Source: Candidatus Bipolaricaulota bacterium
Lineage (GTDB): Bacteria > Bipolaricaulota > Bipolaricaulia > RBG-16-55-9
Assembly (NCBI GenBank): GCA_015487455.1
Contig: WFPR01000235.1
Location: 1 to 13,348 of the forward strand
Direction of reading: 5' to 3'
Length of the DNA: 13,348 nt
The notes beneath the pieces are model-generated. The model was given only the letters and a program-made list of their open reading frames with translations, was not told the origin of the DNA and ran no database searches. Shown piece after piece: positions 1-6,315 of this stretch. The position numbers were made by a program, and so were the translations under genes. Numbering within the stretch: position 1 is the stretch's first letter; each line of letters begins with the position of its first letter.

Positions 1-1014
1 GTGATCCTCGGGCTCGTCGTGCTCGCGGCGTTCGCCGAGTTCATCGGCCCGTACGGGCCGGGGACGGAGCAACGCCGCTTCTCGTACGCCCCGCCCACCC
101 CCATCCGCTTCTTCCACGAGGGGCGGTTCGTCGGTCCCTTCGTCTACGGGCTCAAGCGGACCCGCGACCCGGAGACGTTCGCGACGGTCTACGTCGAGGA
201 CCGCACGCAGATCTGCCCCATCAAGTTCTTCGTCCGCGGGGAGCCCTACAAGCTCTTGGGGCTCTTCGAGTCGAACGTCCACCTCTTCGGGACGGGGGCG
301 CCGCTGAACAGCCCCTGCCAGGTGTTCTTGTTCGGGACGGACGTCCAGGGGCGGGACCTCTTCACCCGCACGCTCGTCGGCGGGCGGATCTCGCTGTTGA
401 TCGGCCCGGCGTCCGTGTTGATCGCGCTGGTCATCGGGGCCTTCTTCGGAGGGATCTCGGGCTACTTCGGCCGCTGGGTCGACATGCTGCTCCAGCGGGT
501 GCTGGAGGTGCTGCAGTCGTTCCCCACGCTGCCGCTGCTGTTGGCGCTGAGCGCCATCCTGCCAGCCAACCTGCCGAACTGGGCCCGGGTCGTCGGCATC
601 ATCGTGATCTTCGGGGGCATCGGCTGGACGGGGCTGGCGCGGGTGCTCCGGGGGCAGTTCCTGGCGTTGCGCGAGATGGAGTTCGCGCTGGCCGCCCGCG
701 CGCTGGGCGCCTCCCACCTGCGCGTGATCTTCCGGCACCTGCTGCCGAACACCTTCAGCTACTTGATCGTCTCGGCGACGCTGGCGATCCCGGGGCTGAT
801 CATCGCCGAGGCGACCCTGAGCTTCCTGGGGCTGGGGATCAAGGAGCCGCTCACGAGCTGGGGGGAGCTGCTGAGCGACGCGCAGGAGTGGTCGGCCCTG
901 AGCACCCACCCCTGGCTGATGATCCCCGGCGTCTTCATCGTGATCGCGGTGCTGGCGTTCAACTTCATGGGCGACGCGCTGCGCGACGCCGTCGACCCGC
1001 ATTCGCGGGTTTAG
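1..1014 (+). CDS. DppC/OppC-family ABC transporter permease, 5'-truncated by window edge
   Basis: This is an integral membrane subunit of a peptide-class (dipeptide/oligopeptide/nickel) ABC importer. The visible 337 residues start inside the first membrane helix. They continue through a long extracytoplasmic segment (about 17-118), then the helices of the transport domain. The cytoplasmic EAA loop that docks the ATPase lies at about 223-246 (EFALAARALGAS...HLLPN), and the C-terminus GDALRDAVDP is typical of the family. Aligned with the paralogue at 10420, residue 1 corresponds to about residue 85, so the GTG at position 1 is an internal valine and not the start. The external segment holds one cysteine pair (C72, C106) and a block (73-99) identical to the paralogue. 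The usual preceding partner, a DppB gene, would lie off the left edge. No terminator is evident before the convergent toxin gene. The family call is secure; the substrate is unknown. Confidence 0.93.
   Translation: MILGLVVLAAFAEFIGPYGPGTEQRRFSYAPPTPIRFFHEGRFVGPFVYGLKRTRDPETFATVYVEDRTQICPIKFFVRGEPYKLLGLFESNVHLFGTGAPLNSPCQVFLFGTDVQGRDLFTRTLVGGRISLLIGPASVLIALVIGAFFGGISGYFGRWVDMLLQRVLEVLQSFPTLPLLLALSAILPANLPNWARVVGIIVIFGGIGWTGLARVLRGQFLALREMEFALAARALGASHLRVIFRHLLPNTFSYLIVSATLAIPGLIIAEATLSFLGLGIKEPLTSWGELLSDAQEWSALSTHPWLMIPGVFIVIAVLAFNFMGDALRDAVDPHSRV
216..298 (+). repeat. 83-bp segment nearly identical to 10872-10954 (copy 1)
   Basis: It differs from the second copy at one base (256 versus 10912, synonymous Leu). 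It encodes residues 73-99 of the left-edge permease, in the external segment, while flanking third codon positions have diverged. Confidence 0.9.
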
Positions 1015-1076
1015 CGCACAAACGGATCTTGAGCTTGGCCCGTTGGGTGCAACTGCATGTGGTGGGACGGACTGGG

Positions 1077-1343
1077 TCAACGGTAGGTCGTCTCGCCGCG
1101 GGAGAGGACAGCGGCCACCTCTACGAGGCGCTCCTCGGGGTTGACGCGGAAGATGAGGCGGTAGCGCCCCACGCGCTTGCGTAGGGCGCCCTTGAACCGC
1201 CCTGCCTGGATGGGGCGCACGTCCCCGGCCCAGGGATCACGCTCCAGCTCGTCCAAGGCCCGCCTCAGCCGATCTCGCTGATCCCGAGGGAGGCGCTTGA
1301 GAAAGCGGGCCGCATCCTTGGCGAGCCTAACCCTCCAGCTCAT
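1077..1343 (-). CDS. RelE-family type II toxin
   Basis: This is an 88-residue protein with the RelE/ParE fold pattern. A basic N-terminal part with two helices (KDAARFLKRLP, then a DRLRRALDELE helix) is followed by strands around GRYRLIFRV (59-67) and a C-terminal SRGETTYR. RelE-type toxins are ribosome-dependent mRNA endonucleases. Here R60, R62, R82 and Y87 sit where RelE has its basic and tyrosine active-site residues, so an RNase is more likely than a ParE gyrase poison; this is inference from pattern. The ATG at 1343 was chosen over the upstream ATG at 1436 because the extra 31 residues are low-complexity Ser/Pro/Arg read out of frame through the antitoxin gene. The chosen start overlaps the antitoxin stop by 17 bases with only a weak ribosome site, which indicates translational coupling. 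Confidence 0.88.
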   Translation of the reverse strand: MSWRVRLAKDAARFLKRLPRDQRDRLRRALDELERDPWAGDVRPIQAGRFKGALRKRVGRYRLIFRVNPEERLVEVAAVLSRGETTYR

Positions 1344-1587
1344 GCTTGAGCTCGGCCCAGTCGACGGCCTCGCCCCGGTCGAGCTGCGCGAACCCCCGGG
1401 CCACGACCGCCTCCTCCTCGGGGGTGAGGAGGTCATCCGCGTCCACGAGCCGCTTGGGCTTGAGCACGAGGACGCCCTCCTCCTGGAGTTCCAGCTCCAC
1501 GAAGTCGCCCTCCTTCAGCCCCAAGGCGTCGCAGAGGGCCTTGGGGATCACCAGCTGGCGGCGCTTCCCCAGCTTCACCACCGGCAT
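1327..1587 (-). CDS. AbrB/MazE-fold (SpoVT-AbrB) antitoxin
   Basis: This 86-residue antitoxin is encoded directly upstream of the toxin. Residues 3-44 form a swapped-hairpin AbrB-type DNA-binding domain: LGKRRQLVIPKALCDALGL, then EGDFVELELQEEGVLVLKP. Residues 50-86 form an acidic helical tail (LTPEEEAVVARGF, then DWAELKHELEG) suited to wrapping and blocking the toxin. AbrB-fold antitoxins usually repress their own promoter, alone or with toxin. The start is supported by a strong purine ribosome site (GGAGAGGAGGGGAGG) 6-20 bases before the ATG. An upstream repeat region and a TATGAT box fit autoregulation. The pairing with a RelE-fold toxin follows from adjacency and overlap. Confidence 0.9.
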   Translation of the reverse strand: MPVVKLGKRRQLVIPKALCDALGLKEGDFVELELQEEGVLVLKPKRLVDADDLLTPEEEAVVARGFAQLDRGEAVDWAELKHELEG

Positions 1588-1625
1588 CTTGGCCTCCCCT
1601 CCTCTCCTTCCGTTGGGCTCGGGGG

Positions 1626-1668
1626 ATGTGGATCATAGATTCCGCAAATCAGATTAGCAGATTCGGCG
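1626..1668 (-). promoter_or_regulatory. candidate promoter and repeat operator of the toxin-antitoxin pair
   Basis: Reading on the minus strand, a TATGAT -10-like box lies at 1637-1632, about 45 bases before the antitoxin start. On the plus strand three AGATT motifs occur at 1637-1641, 1651-1655 and 1659-1663. The first and last extend to AGATTCCGC and AGATTCGGC, and CAGATT is repeated with an 8-base period. The local A+T content is well above that of the neighbouring genes. Repeats overlapping the promoter are the usual binding sites for AbrB-type antitoxins. The -35 box is not clear (a CTGCTA-like hexamer at 17 bases). Confidence 0.45.
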
Positions 1669-1720
1669 GGAAAGGGGCAAGCGTTAGCTTAGAAGTTCAG
1701 CTCGGCGCGTACGTGTTTTC

Positions 1721-1750
1721 TTGCCAGTTCCAGGCACGTTTGAGTAAACT
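1721..1750 (+). promoter_or_regulatory. candidate promoter of the TPR gene
   Basis: A TTGCCA hexamer at 1721-1726 is followed after 18 bases by TAAACT at 1745-1750, about 100 bases before the TPR gene start. The match is moderate. The 264-base gap between the divergent antitoxin and TPR genes is relatively A+T-rich, and no gene fits in it. Confidence 0.3.
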
Positions 1751-1851
1751 CCGACGGTTGGACCACCGTCTCGTTAAAACGGGGTCCCTCCCAGCTCAAG
1801 CAAGGACGGTTCAGAGCCGCACAAATCAAAGAAAAGGGGCTGAGCGAGGCC

Positions 1852-3480
1852 ATGGCCAAGCGAGGGAGCGCGAACAGCGCGAACAAAGAAGGGGAGCGCC
1901 CCAGCAGGGGCGAGCGGCGACCCCCTCGTTGGGGGCTGATGCTCGGGCTGCTCGCCCTGGTGGCGCTCGTCGGGGGCGTGGGCAGCCTGATCGCGACGCG
2001 GGGGCCATCGCCCGCGCCCGCGCCCGCGACCGAGGCGACAGCGAAGGTGGAAGCGAAGGCGGAGGCGGGGACCTCCGACGGGTCCGATGGCAGCGAGGCG
2101 CAGAGGCAGAAGCAGGCCGAGGAGCTGGCCCGGGAGGCGGAGCGCACCGGCGACCTCCTGCTCTTTGAGCGGGCGCTCTCGCTCGCCCCGGACAACCCAG
2201 ACCTCAATTACCGATACGGGCTGGCCCTCACGCTCACGGACCGCGAGGCGGCGATGGAGCAGCTCAGCCGGGTCCTCCAGCTCGACCCCAAGCACCTCGA
2301 CGCGCTGCAGACCCTGGGGGACTTGCTGCTGCAGGGCCAGAAGTACGCCTCCGCCGCCCGAAGGTACGAGAAGGCGCTCCGCGTCCTCGAGGAGCGCCTG
2401 GCCGAGGAGGGCCTCAGCGAGTCGGAGCGGGCGAAGCGCTCCGAGCGAAGGCTTCAGATTATCGCGAACTTGGGGCGGGCTTACGTCGGGTGGGCCGGGC
2501 AGCTGCTCGAGGGGGCCGACGACCCGAAGCTCCACCGGAAGGCCCTAGATTTGCTGGAGCGGGCGGAGCCCCTGCTCAAGGAAGCCCTCGCGGCGCGGCC
2601 GGGGCGCACCACGCTGCTCCTGGCCCTCGGCGATCTGTACGTTTACCGGGGCGCCTACGACGAGGCGATCGCCCAGTACCAGCGAGTCTTGGAGCGCGAC
2701 CCGCGCAACCTGACGGCGCGGGTCAAGCTCGGCCAGGCGTACTTCAAGAAGGGCGATCTCAAGAAGGCTGAAGAGGCGTTCTCGACGGCCCTGGAGCGGG
2801 CGCCCGCGTTGGGCTTGGCGGCGTTGGGGCTGGGCGACGTCTACCGCGCCCAGGGGCGGACCCTTGAGGCCCTCGAGGTCTACCGGTCCGGCTTCCGTCA
2901 GGCCCCCGACCGCCCGTTCGCGCCGAAGGAGCAGCTGGCCCTGCGGGTCTTGGAGCTGGACCCCGACGACCTCGAGGCCCGGCGCTGGCTCGCCGACCAA
3001 TATCGCCAGATCCACCGCTACCTCAACGCCATCGAGCACTACGAGGAGCTGCTCAAGCGCGCGAACGCGAACGGCCGGCCCGAGCTCGAGCTGGAGGCGT
3101 ACGCCGGGCTGGGGGAGAGCTGGCTGGGGCTGGCCGAGTACGCCAAGGCCAAGGGGTTCCTGCGGGAGGCGCTTCAGCGGGTCCCCCTCGCGCTCGAGGG
3201 GGAGGGGGAGCGGGCCGCCAGGGAGAAGATCCGGCTTTACGAGCTCCTGCTCAAGGCGGATCGCAGCCTCGTGGGCGTCGGACGGCTGCTGACCCCCGAC
3301 GGCCTGGAGGCCCTCTTCGAGCTGGCCAGGCTCTACCTCGAGACGGGGGACCTCACGGCCGCCAAGGTGAAGCTCGTGATCCTCCAAAGGGACTATCCCT
3401 TCTATCGCCCTCAGGAAGTGGCCCAGTTGGTCGAGACCCTGAAGCGCTTGGAGGCGAAGAGGGAGGCCGGGTCGAGCTAG
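1852..3480 (+). CDS. membrane-anchored tetratricopeptide-repeat protein
   Basis: This 542-residue protein has a basic N-terminus (1-26), one membrane helix (about 27-48), an Ala/Pro/Glu-rich linker (51-90) and then helical TPR repeats to the end. Clear TPR units start near 117, 150, 254, 288, 322, 374, 413 and 486. They show the usual pattern (for example LGDLYVYRGAYDEAIAQYQ and LGQAYFKKGDLKKAEEAF). The positive-inside rule places the repeats outside the cytoplasm. TPR arrays are protein-docking scaffolds, so a role in assembling an envelope complex is likely, but the partner is not evident. There are no cysteines, unlike the other exported proteins here. The ATG has a modest ribosome site (GAGCGAGG). 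The gene is followed by a strong terminator and is probably monocistronic. Confidence 0.88.
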   Translation: MAKRGSANSANKEGERPSRGERRPPRWGLMLGLLALVALVGGVGSLIATRGPSPAPAPATEATAKVEAKAEAGTSDGSDGSEAQRQKQAEELAREAERTGDLLLFERALSLAPDNPDLNYRYGLALTLTDREAAMEQLSRVLQLDPKHLDALQTLGDLLLQGQKYASAARRYEKALRVLEERLAEEGLSESERAKRSERRLQIIANLGRAYVGWAGQLLEGADDPKLHRKALDLLERAEPLLKEALAARPGRTTLLLALGDLYVYRGAYDEAIAQYQRVLERDPRNLTARVKLGQAYFKKGDLKKAEEAFSTALERAPALGLAALGLGDVYRAQGRTLEALEVYRSGFRQAPDRPFAPKEQLALRVLELDPDDLEARRWLADQYRQIHRYLNAIEHYEELLKRANANGRPELELEAYAGLGESWLGLAEYAKAKGFLREALQRVPLALEGEGERAAREKIRLYELLLKADRSLVGVGRLLTPDGLEALFELARLYLETGDLTAAKVKLVILQRDYPFYRPQEVAQLVETLKRLEAKREAGSS

Positions 3481-3506
3481 CGAAGGGGCTTTTAAGGCTT
3501 TAAGAA

Positions 3507-3544
3507 AAGAAAGGGGGCGGGAGCAAGCTCCCGCCCCCTTTCTT
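3507..3544. terminator. bidirectional intrinsic terminator between convergent genes
   Basis: A perfect 18-bp inverted repeat (arms 3507-3524 and 3527-3544, two bases between) is built as AAGAAA plus a G/C-rich core and its complement. It lies between the TPR stop and the stop of the convergent HEAT-like gene. The A-rich left flank and T-rich right flank provide a U-tract in either direction. Confidence 0.9.
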
Positions 3545-3561
3545 GTTCCCTGTTCCCGCGT

Positions 3562-5010
3562 TTACATCGGCTTCAGGTCCGCCAGGCCGATGATCCCCCG
3601 CCCGTTCACGGTGAAGTTGGCGATCACCTCGTTCGGGTTGGCGAACAGGCGGGCCAAGGGGGCGACGACGGCCTTGGCGCGCTCCGCGAAGATGGACGTG
3701 CCCTGGCTGGGCGCGGCGACCTGGCTGCCCCACCAGAACTTGACCAGCGCGCCGACGGTGATCGCCCCGCCGAGCACGCTGGAGGCCTCACCGCGCTTGG
3801 CCTTGTCCTCCCAGGTCAGGCCGAGGGCGAGGGCCGCGGCCAGCCGGGCCTCCGGGGTGGTGCCCCGGACGGCGATGAGGTCGAGCACCCGTTCGCGATC
3901 GAACGCGCCCCCGCCCAGGCGGAGGTCCGCCAGGAGCTCGGCAAGGGCGCGGTCGCCGTCGGGGGTCAGGATGCCGGTCCCGAGCACGCGCTCGATCTCG
4001 CTGAGGGTTTCCAGGTCGGCCAACGCCTTGGCCGTGCCGTAGGCGGCCGCCGTCCTCAGCTCGGCCGAGCCGCCGGTCACGGCGAGCTGGAGCCGCGCGA
4101 CGGGGTCGAGGAAGCGCCTCCCCTTGTCGACGTCGTACCCTTGCGGCCCCCCGGCCAGCACGGTCTTCCCCTCGGGGCAGAGGACGACCACCGTGGTGGG
4201 CGTCCCGTTCACCACGCGGCGGGTCCGCATCGGCGTGAAGTACGCCTCCGCCGCCTCGGCGCGGATCGCCGGGTCCTCGTCGGTCTCCGCGATCTCCCTC
4301 AGCCTGTCGCAAACCTGGTCGCCGAAGAGGGTGAAGGGGTGCACCCCGCCGTCCTCGCGGCCCAGGAACGGGCCGAACTTGCCCCACAGCCCGGAGAGCT
4401 GCTCCCGGAAGAAGGCCTGCCACCAGGCTTCCTCCCCCGTCGCCTTGATGGTCTTCGTCCCCTCGTCGACGGCGAAGGTGCACTCCACCGCCCGCCCCAG
4501 GACCTCCTCCGGGTCCTGCCCTCGGGCGATCGCCTCGTGCTCCTGGAGCACCTCACGGGGGTCCTTGCGGCGGAAGGCCGAGGAGCAAGCCGGGTGGTTG
4601 TAGATGGCCCCCACCCGGGCGAAGTTCAGCTCGAAGGAGCGCGCCGGGTTGGGCAGGATCGAACTGGGGTCTTGAATCACGTCGGGGTCCTGGCTGTAGG
4701 CGTTGATCAGCGCGCGGATGACCATACGGCGGCACTCGGGCGTGGCCCCCTCGGCCCACTCCTCCAGTTGGGCGATCACGCCCTTGAGCTCCTCGGGGTC
4801 CACCCGGGCGAACTCCACCTGGGCGAGGAGGCGGCTGGCCACCACGTTGGCGGCCGCGTCCCGCTCCTCCGCGATGGCGCCCGCATCACAAGCGAGGCCC
4901 ACCAACTCGCCAGTGGGGCGGGCGTACCCCGCCGCCGCGACCAAGCCCAGGAGCGCAACCGACAGGACACCCGCGACCAGAAGTCGAATTCCTCCTTTGC
5001 CTTTTTGCAT
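3562..5010 (-). CDS. exported HEAT-like helical repeat protein, function unknown
   Basis: This 482-residue protein has a signal peptide: basic start, hydrophobic stretch 9-27, and likely cleavage near AAAGYA (about 30). The rest is rich in alanine and predicted helices. HEAT-like pieces are visible, such as DEDPAIRAEAAEAYF (245-258) and GTTPEARLAAALALGLTW (383-400), which suggests an alpha-solenoid with spacers. Six cysteines (C41, C93, C142, C177, C234, C278) lie after the signal and could form three disulfides. The C-terminal 45 residues (from about 435) are less repetitive and contain ANFTVNGRGIIGLADL. No catalytic motif is seen. The start is supported by AGGAGGG about 7 bases upstream and by the signal peptide. 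It has its own promoter, divergent from the 5350 gene, and ends at the shared terminator. A scaffold or envelope structural role is a guess. Confidence 0.8.
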   Translation of the reverse strand: MQKGKGGIRLLVAGVLSVALLGLVAAAGYARPTGELVGLACDAGAIAEERDAAANVVASRLLAQVEFARVDPEELKGVIAQLEEWAEGATPECRRMVIRALINAYSQDPDVIQDPSSILPNPARSFELNFARVGAIYNHPACSSAFRRKDPREVLQEHEAIARGQDPEEVLGRAVECTFAVDEGTKTIKATGEEAWWQAFFREQLSGLWGKFGPFLGREDGGVHPFTLFGDQVCDRLREIAETDEDPAIRAEAAEAYFTPMRTRRVVNGTPTTVVVLCPEGKTVLAGGPQGYDVDKGRRFLDPVARLQLAVTGGSAELRTAAAYGTAKALADLETLSEIERVLGTGILTPDGDRALAELLADLRLGGGAFDRERVLDLIAVRGTTPEARLAAALALGLTWEDKAKRGEASSVLGGAITVGALVKFWWGSQVAAPSQGTSIFAERAKAVVAPLARLFANPNEVIANFTVNGRGIIGLADLKPM

Positions 5011-5071
5011 AGAGGCTCCCTCCTTTTTCCGTTCAGTTCAACAAAAGGTGTGTGAAGCTCTAAGCCCGCGG

Positions 5072-5087
5072 CGCTGAAAGCTCAGCG
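5072..5087 (-). other. small hairpin in the leader of the HEAT-like gene
   Basis: CGCTGA and TCAGCG pair across the four bases AAGC. A second small hairpin (GCCTCA with TGAGGC) lies at 5133-5149. Both fall within the roughly 150-base transcribed leader upstream of the minus-strand start at 5010. No U-run follows either one, so attenuation is not shown. Confidence 0.3.
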
Positions 5088-5167
5088 GTCAGCTCCCAGG
5101 GGAAGGCCACCACCTCCTTTTTGGGGCGGATTGCCTCACGTTTTGAGGCTTCCCTTCCGGCTTAGGG

Positions 5168-5197
5168 TTTATACCACACCTTCCCGCGACGAGTCAA
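5168..5197 (-). promoter_or_regulatory. sigma70-like promoter for the HEAT-like gene
   Basis: On the minus strand TTGACT (5197-5192) is followed after 18 bases by TATAAA (5173-5168). The -10 is preceded by TGG, matching an extended -10. Transcription would start near 5161, giving a leader of about 150 bases before the ATG at 5010. Confidence 0.6.
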
Positions 5198-5203
5198 GAC
5201 GAC

Positions 5204-5236
5204 CCCCCGCACGCGGGGGCCGCGGCCCTCCCCCGC
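5204..5236. repeat. alternating 7-bp inverted repeats between the divergent promoters
   Basis: CCCCCGC at 5204-5210, GCGGGGG at 5213-5219 and CCCCCGC at 5230-5236 alternate in orientation. They sit exactly between the -35 boxes of the two divergent promoters (5192-5197 on minus, 5237-5242 on plus). This placement fits an operator acting on both genes, or simply a GC-rich hairpin. The repeats are plain in the sequence; the regulatory role is inference. Confidence 0.5.
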
Positions 5237-5265
5237 TTGTCAGCCCGCTCGATCGGGGGTATAAA
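5237..5265 (+). promoter_or_regulatory. sigma70-like promoter for the 5350 gene
   Basis: TTGTCA (5237-5242), a 17-base spacer and TATAAA (5260-5265) form a good vegetative-type promoter. The predicted start near 5272 leaves a leader of about 78 bases that contains the palindrome at 5299-5321. Confidence 0.65.
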
Positions 5266-5298
5266 ACTTCTAAGCGCGGCCGGGCGTAGATAGAGGCA

Positions 5299-5321
5299 GC
5301 GGCTCAAGGGCCTTGAGCCGC
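5299..5321 (+). promoter_or_regulatory. perfect palindrome in the leader of the 5350 gene
   Basis: Arms of 11 bases (GCGGCTCAAGG and its complement) flank a single central base. It lies about 27 bases after the predicted transcription start and 28 before the GTG start. With one central base it is better shaped as a dimeric repressor site than as an RNA hairpin. No U-run follows, so it is not a terminator. Confidence 0.45.
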
Positions 5322-5349
5322 CGAACACGACGACAAAGGGGGGAAGCCC

Positions 5350-5988
5350 GTGCTTACGAGCACAAGCCGAAGTCGGACGCGGCAGCGGGTCGTAGGGGTC
5401 TTGGCGGTCTTGGTCGTGGCCGGGGGGAGCTTGAGCTTGATCAGCGGCCTCCCGGCGGTGGGCGTGGGCGCCGGCGCGAAGCCGCTGGACCACGAGGGCT
5501 TGGCCGAGCTGGTGCTGACCGTCGACGACGTCCGCAGCCTCCTCGATCAGGAGGAGTGGGTGGTGCGGACCCCGGCCGAACCCCTGCTCGTGGAACCGAA
5601 GGGGAGCATCACCGCCGCGGCCATCTACGCCAACGAGAAGCTCAACAACCGCCTGCTGCAGATCGCTCTGTTTTACTTCGAGACGGAGGACTTGGCCGCC
5701 GCCTACTACGCGAAGCCCCGCGGGGGCGAGGAGGAGCTCCAAGAGGAGGCCACCGAGCGGGCCCGAAAGGCCCTCAAGGTGGACGACGAGGCGGTGGACG
5801 AAGCGCGCATCGCGATCACCACGCGCGCTCAGCACCGCTTCCTGATCTTCCGCTGGGGGCGGTTCGTCGCCCGCTTCGAGATCAACGTGGCCAGGGTGTT
5901 CAACAAGAACGACGTCACCGACGAGAAGTTGATCAAGCTGGGCCAGGCCCAGTTCGCCGTCCTGGTCGAGGCGGGCGTCGACAACTAG
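5350..5988 (+). CDS. small exported or membrane-anchored protein, function unknown
   Basis: This 212-residue protein has a basic N-terminus and a hydrophobic segment at about 14-33, then a Gly/Ala stretch (GVGAGAKP, 38-45) that could be a cleavage site or linker. The soluble part has alternating predicted strands and helices: LAELVLTVDDVRSLL (51-65), a hydrophobic strand LLQIALFYF (102-110) followed by a helix ETEDLAAAYYA, and a C-terminal strand pair around FLIFRWGRFVARFEI (164-178) before a final helix. The layout resembles small sensor or ligand-binding periplasmic domains, but I recognise no family. It has no cysteines. The GTG start is supported by AAGGGGGGAAG just upstream and by the signal-like N-terminus. 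It is divergent from the HEAT-like gene and has its own promoter. No terminator follows. Confidence 0.8.
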   Translation: MLTSTSRSRTRQRVVGVLAVLVVAGGSLSLISGLPAVGVGAGAKPLDHEGLAELVLTVDDVRSLLDQEEWVVRTPAEPLLVEPKGSITAAAIYANEKLNNRLLQIALFYFETEDLAAAYYAKPRGGEEELQEEATERARKALKVDDEAVDEARIAITTRAQHRFLIFRWGRFVARFEINVARVFNKNDVTDEKLIKLGQAQFAVLVEAGVDN

Positions 5989-6043
5989 TCGACAGACAAC
6001 TAAAGCGCTGAGCTGAGGGGTCGAGGGGCGGCGGCGTTGGGTG

Positions 6044-6072
6044 TTGTCAGGCTTCAGGCACCCGTGTATAAA
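6044..6072 (+). promoter_or_regulatory. sigma70-like promoter for the solute-binding protein gene
   Basis: TTGTCA (6044-6049), a 17-base spacer and TATAAA (6067-6072) repeat the hexamers and spacing of the promoter at 5237 exactly, though the spacers are unrelated. Transcription would start near 6079. Confidence 0.65.
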
Positions 6073-6079
6073 ATAACGG

Positions 6080-6315
6080 CGGCCGCGAGCCGCAGAGGCG
6101 GGCGGCCTTAAAGTTAAAGCTCAAAAGCTCATGCCTAGTCCCAAACAAAAAACGAAGTCGTAAGGGGGTGGTAGACGCGGGAGGACGCCTTTAGATCCCT
6201 GGATTTTCGGGAGGAAGGTTCGGAGTCGGAGGAGGATTCGGAGGAGGAGAGGATCGAGATTCCCAAAAAGACGCGAGCACGCTCGTCCCAAGGAGGGCCA
6301 AAAGGAGGGTCAACC
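6080..6315 (+). other. long 5' leader of the solute-binding protein gene
   Basis: About 236 bases separate the predicted transcription start from the GTG start. The leader opens with a GGCCGC/GCGGCC hairpin (6081-6086 with 6102-6107). It then has an A-rich stretch with a 10-codon open frame (6131-6163, no good ribosome site), a purine-rich tract dense in GGAGG-like motifs (about 6209-6255) and a CGAGC/GCTCG hairpin just before the true ribosome site AGGAGG. No known riboswitch class is recognised. The frame of the downstream gene is open back to 6175 but has no ATG, GTG or TTG there. Confidence 0.4.

Noticed and set aside
1015..1076. A terminator after the left-edge permease
   Set aside because: Only a five-base AACGG/CCGTT pairing with a long loop is present, with no U-run.
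1344..1436. An upstream ATG extending the toxin by 31 residues
   Set aside because: The extension is Ser/Pro/Arg low complexity within the antitoxin gene; the RelE fold begins at the ATG at 1343.
5112..5121. A perfect Shine-Dalgarno-like AAGGAGGTGG on the minus strand in the HEAT-like gene leader
   Set aside because: No ATG, GTG or TTG with suitable spacing opens a frame after it, so it probably does not start a gene.
5980..6002. Duplicate GACAACTA at the end of the 5350 gene as an attachment site
   Set aside because: Eight bases is too short to support this, and no integrase or element boundary is nearby.
6131..6163. A 10-codon open frame (MPSPKQKTKS) in the binding-protein leader as a regulatory peptide
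   Set aside because: No convincing ribosome site precedes it and no codon run suggests attenuation. It is noted only within the leader.
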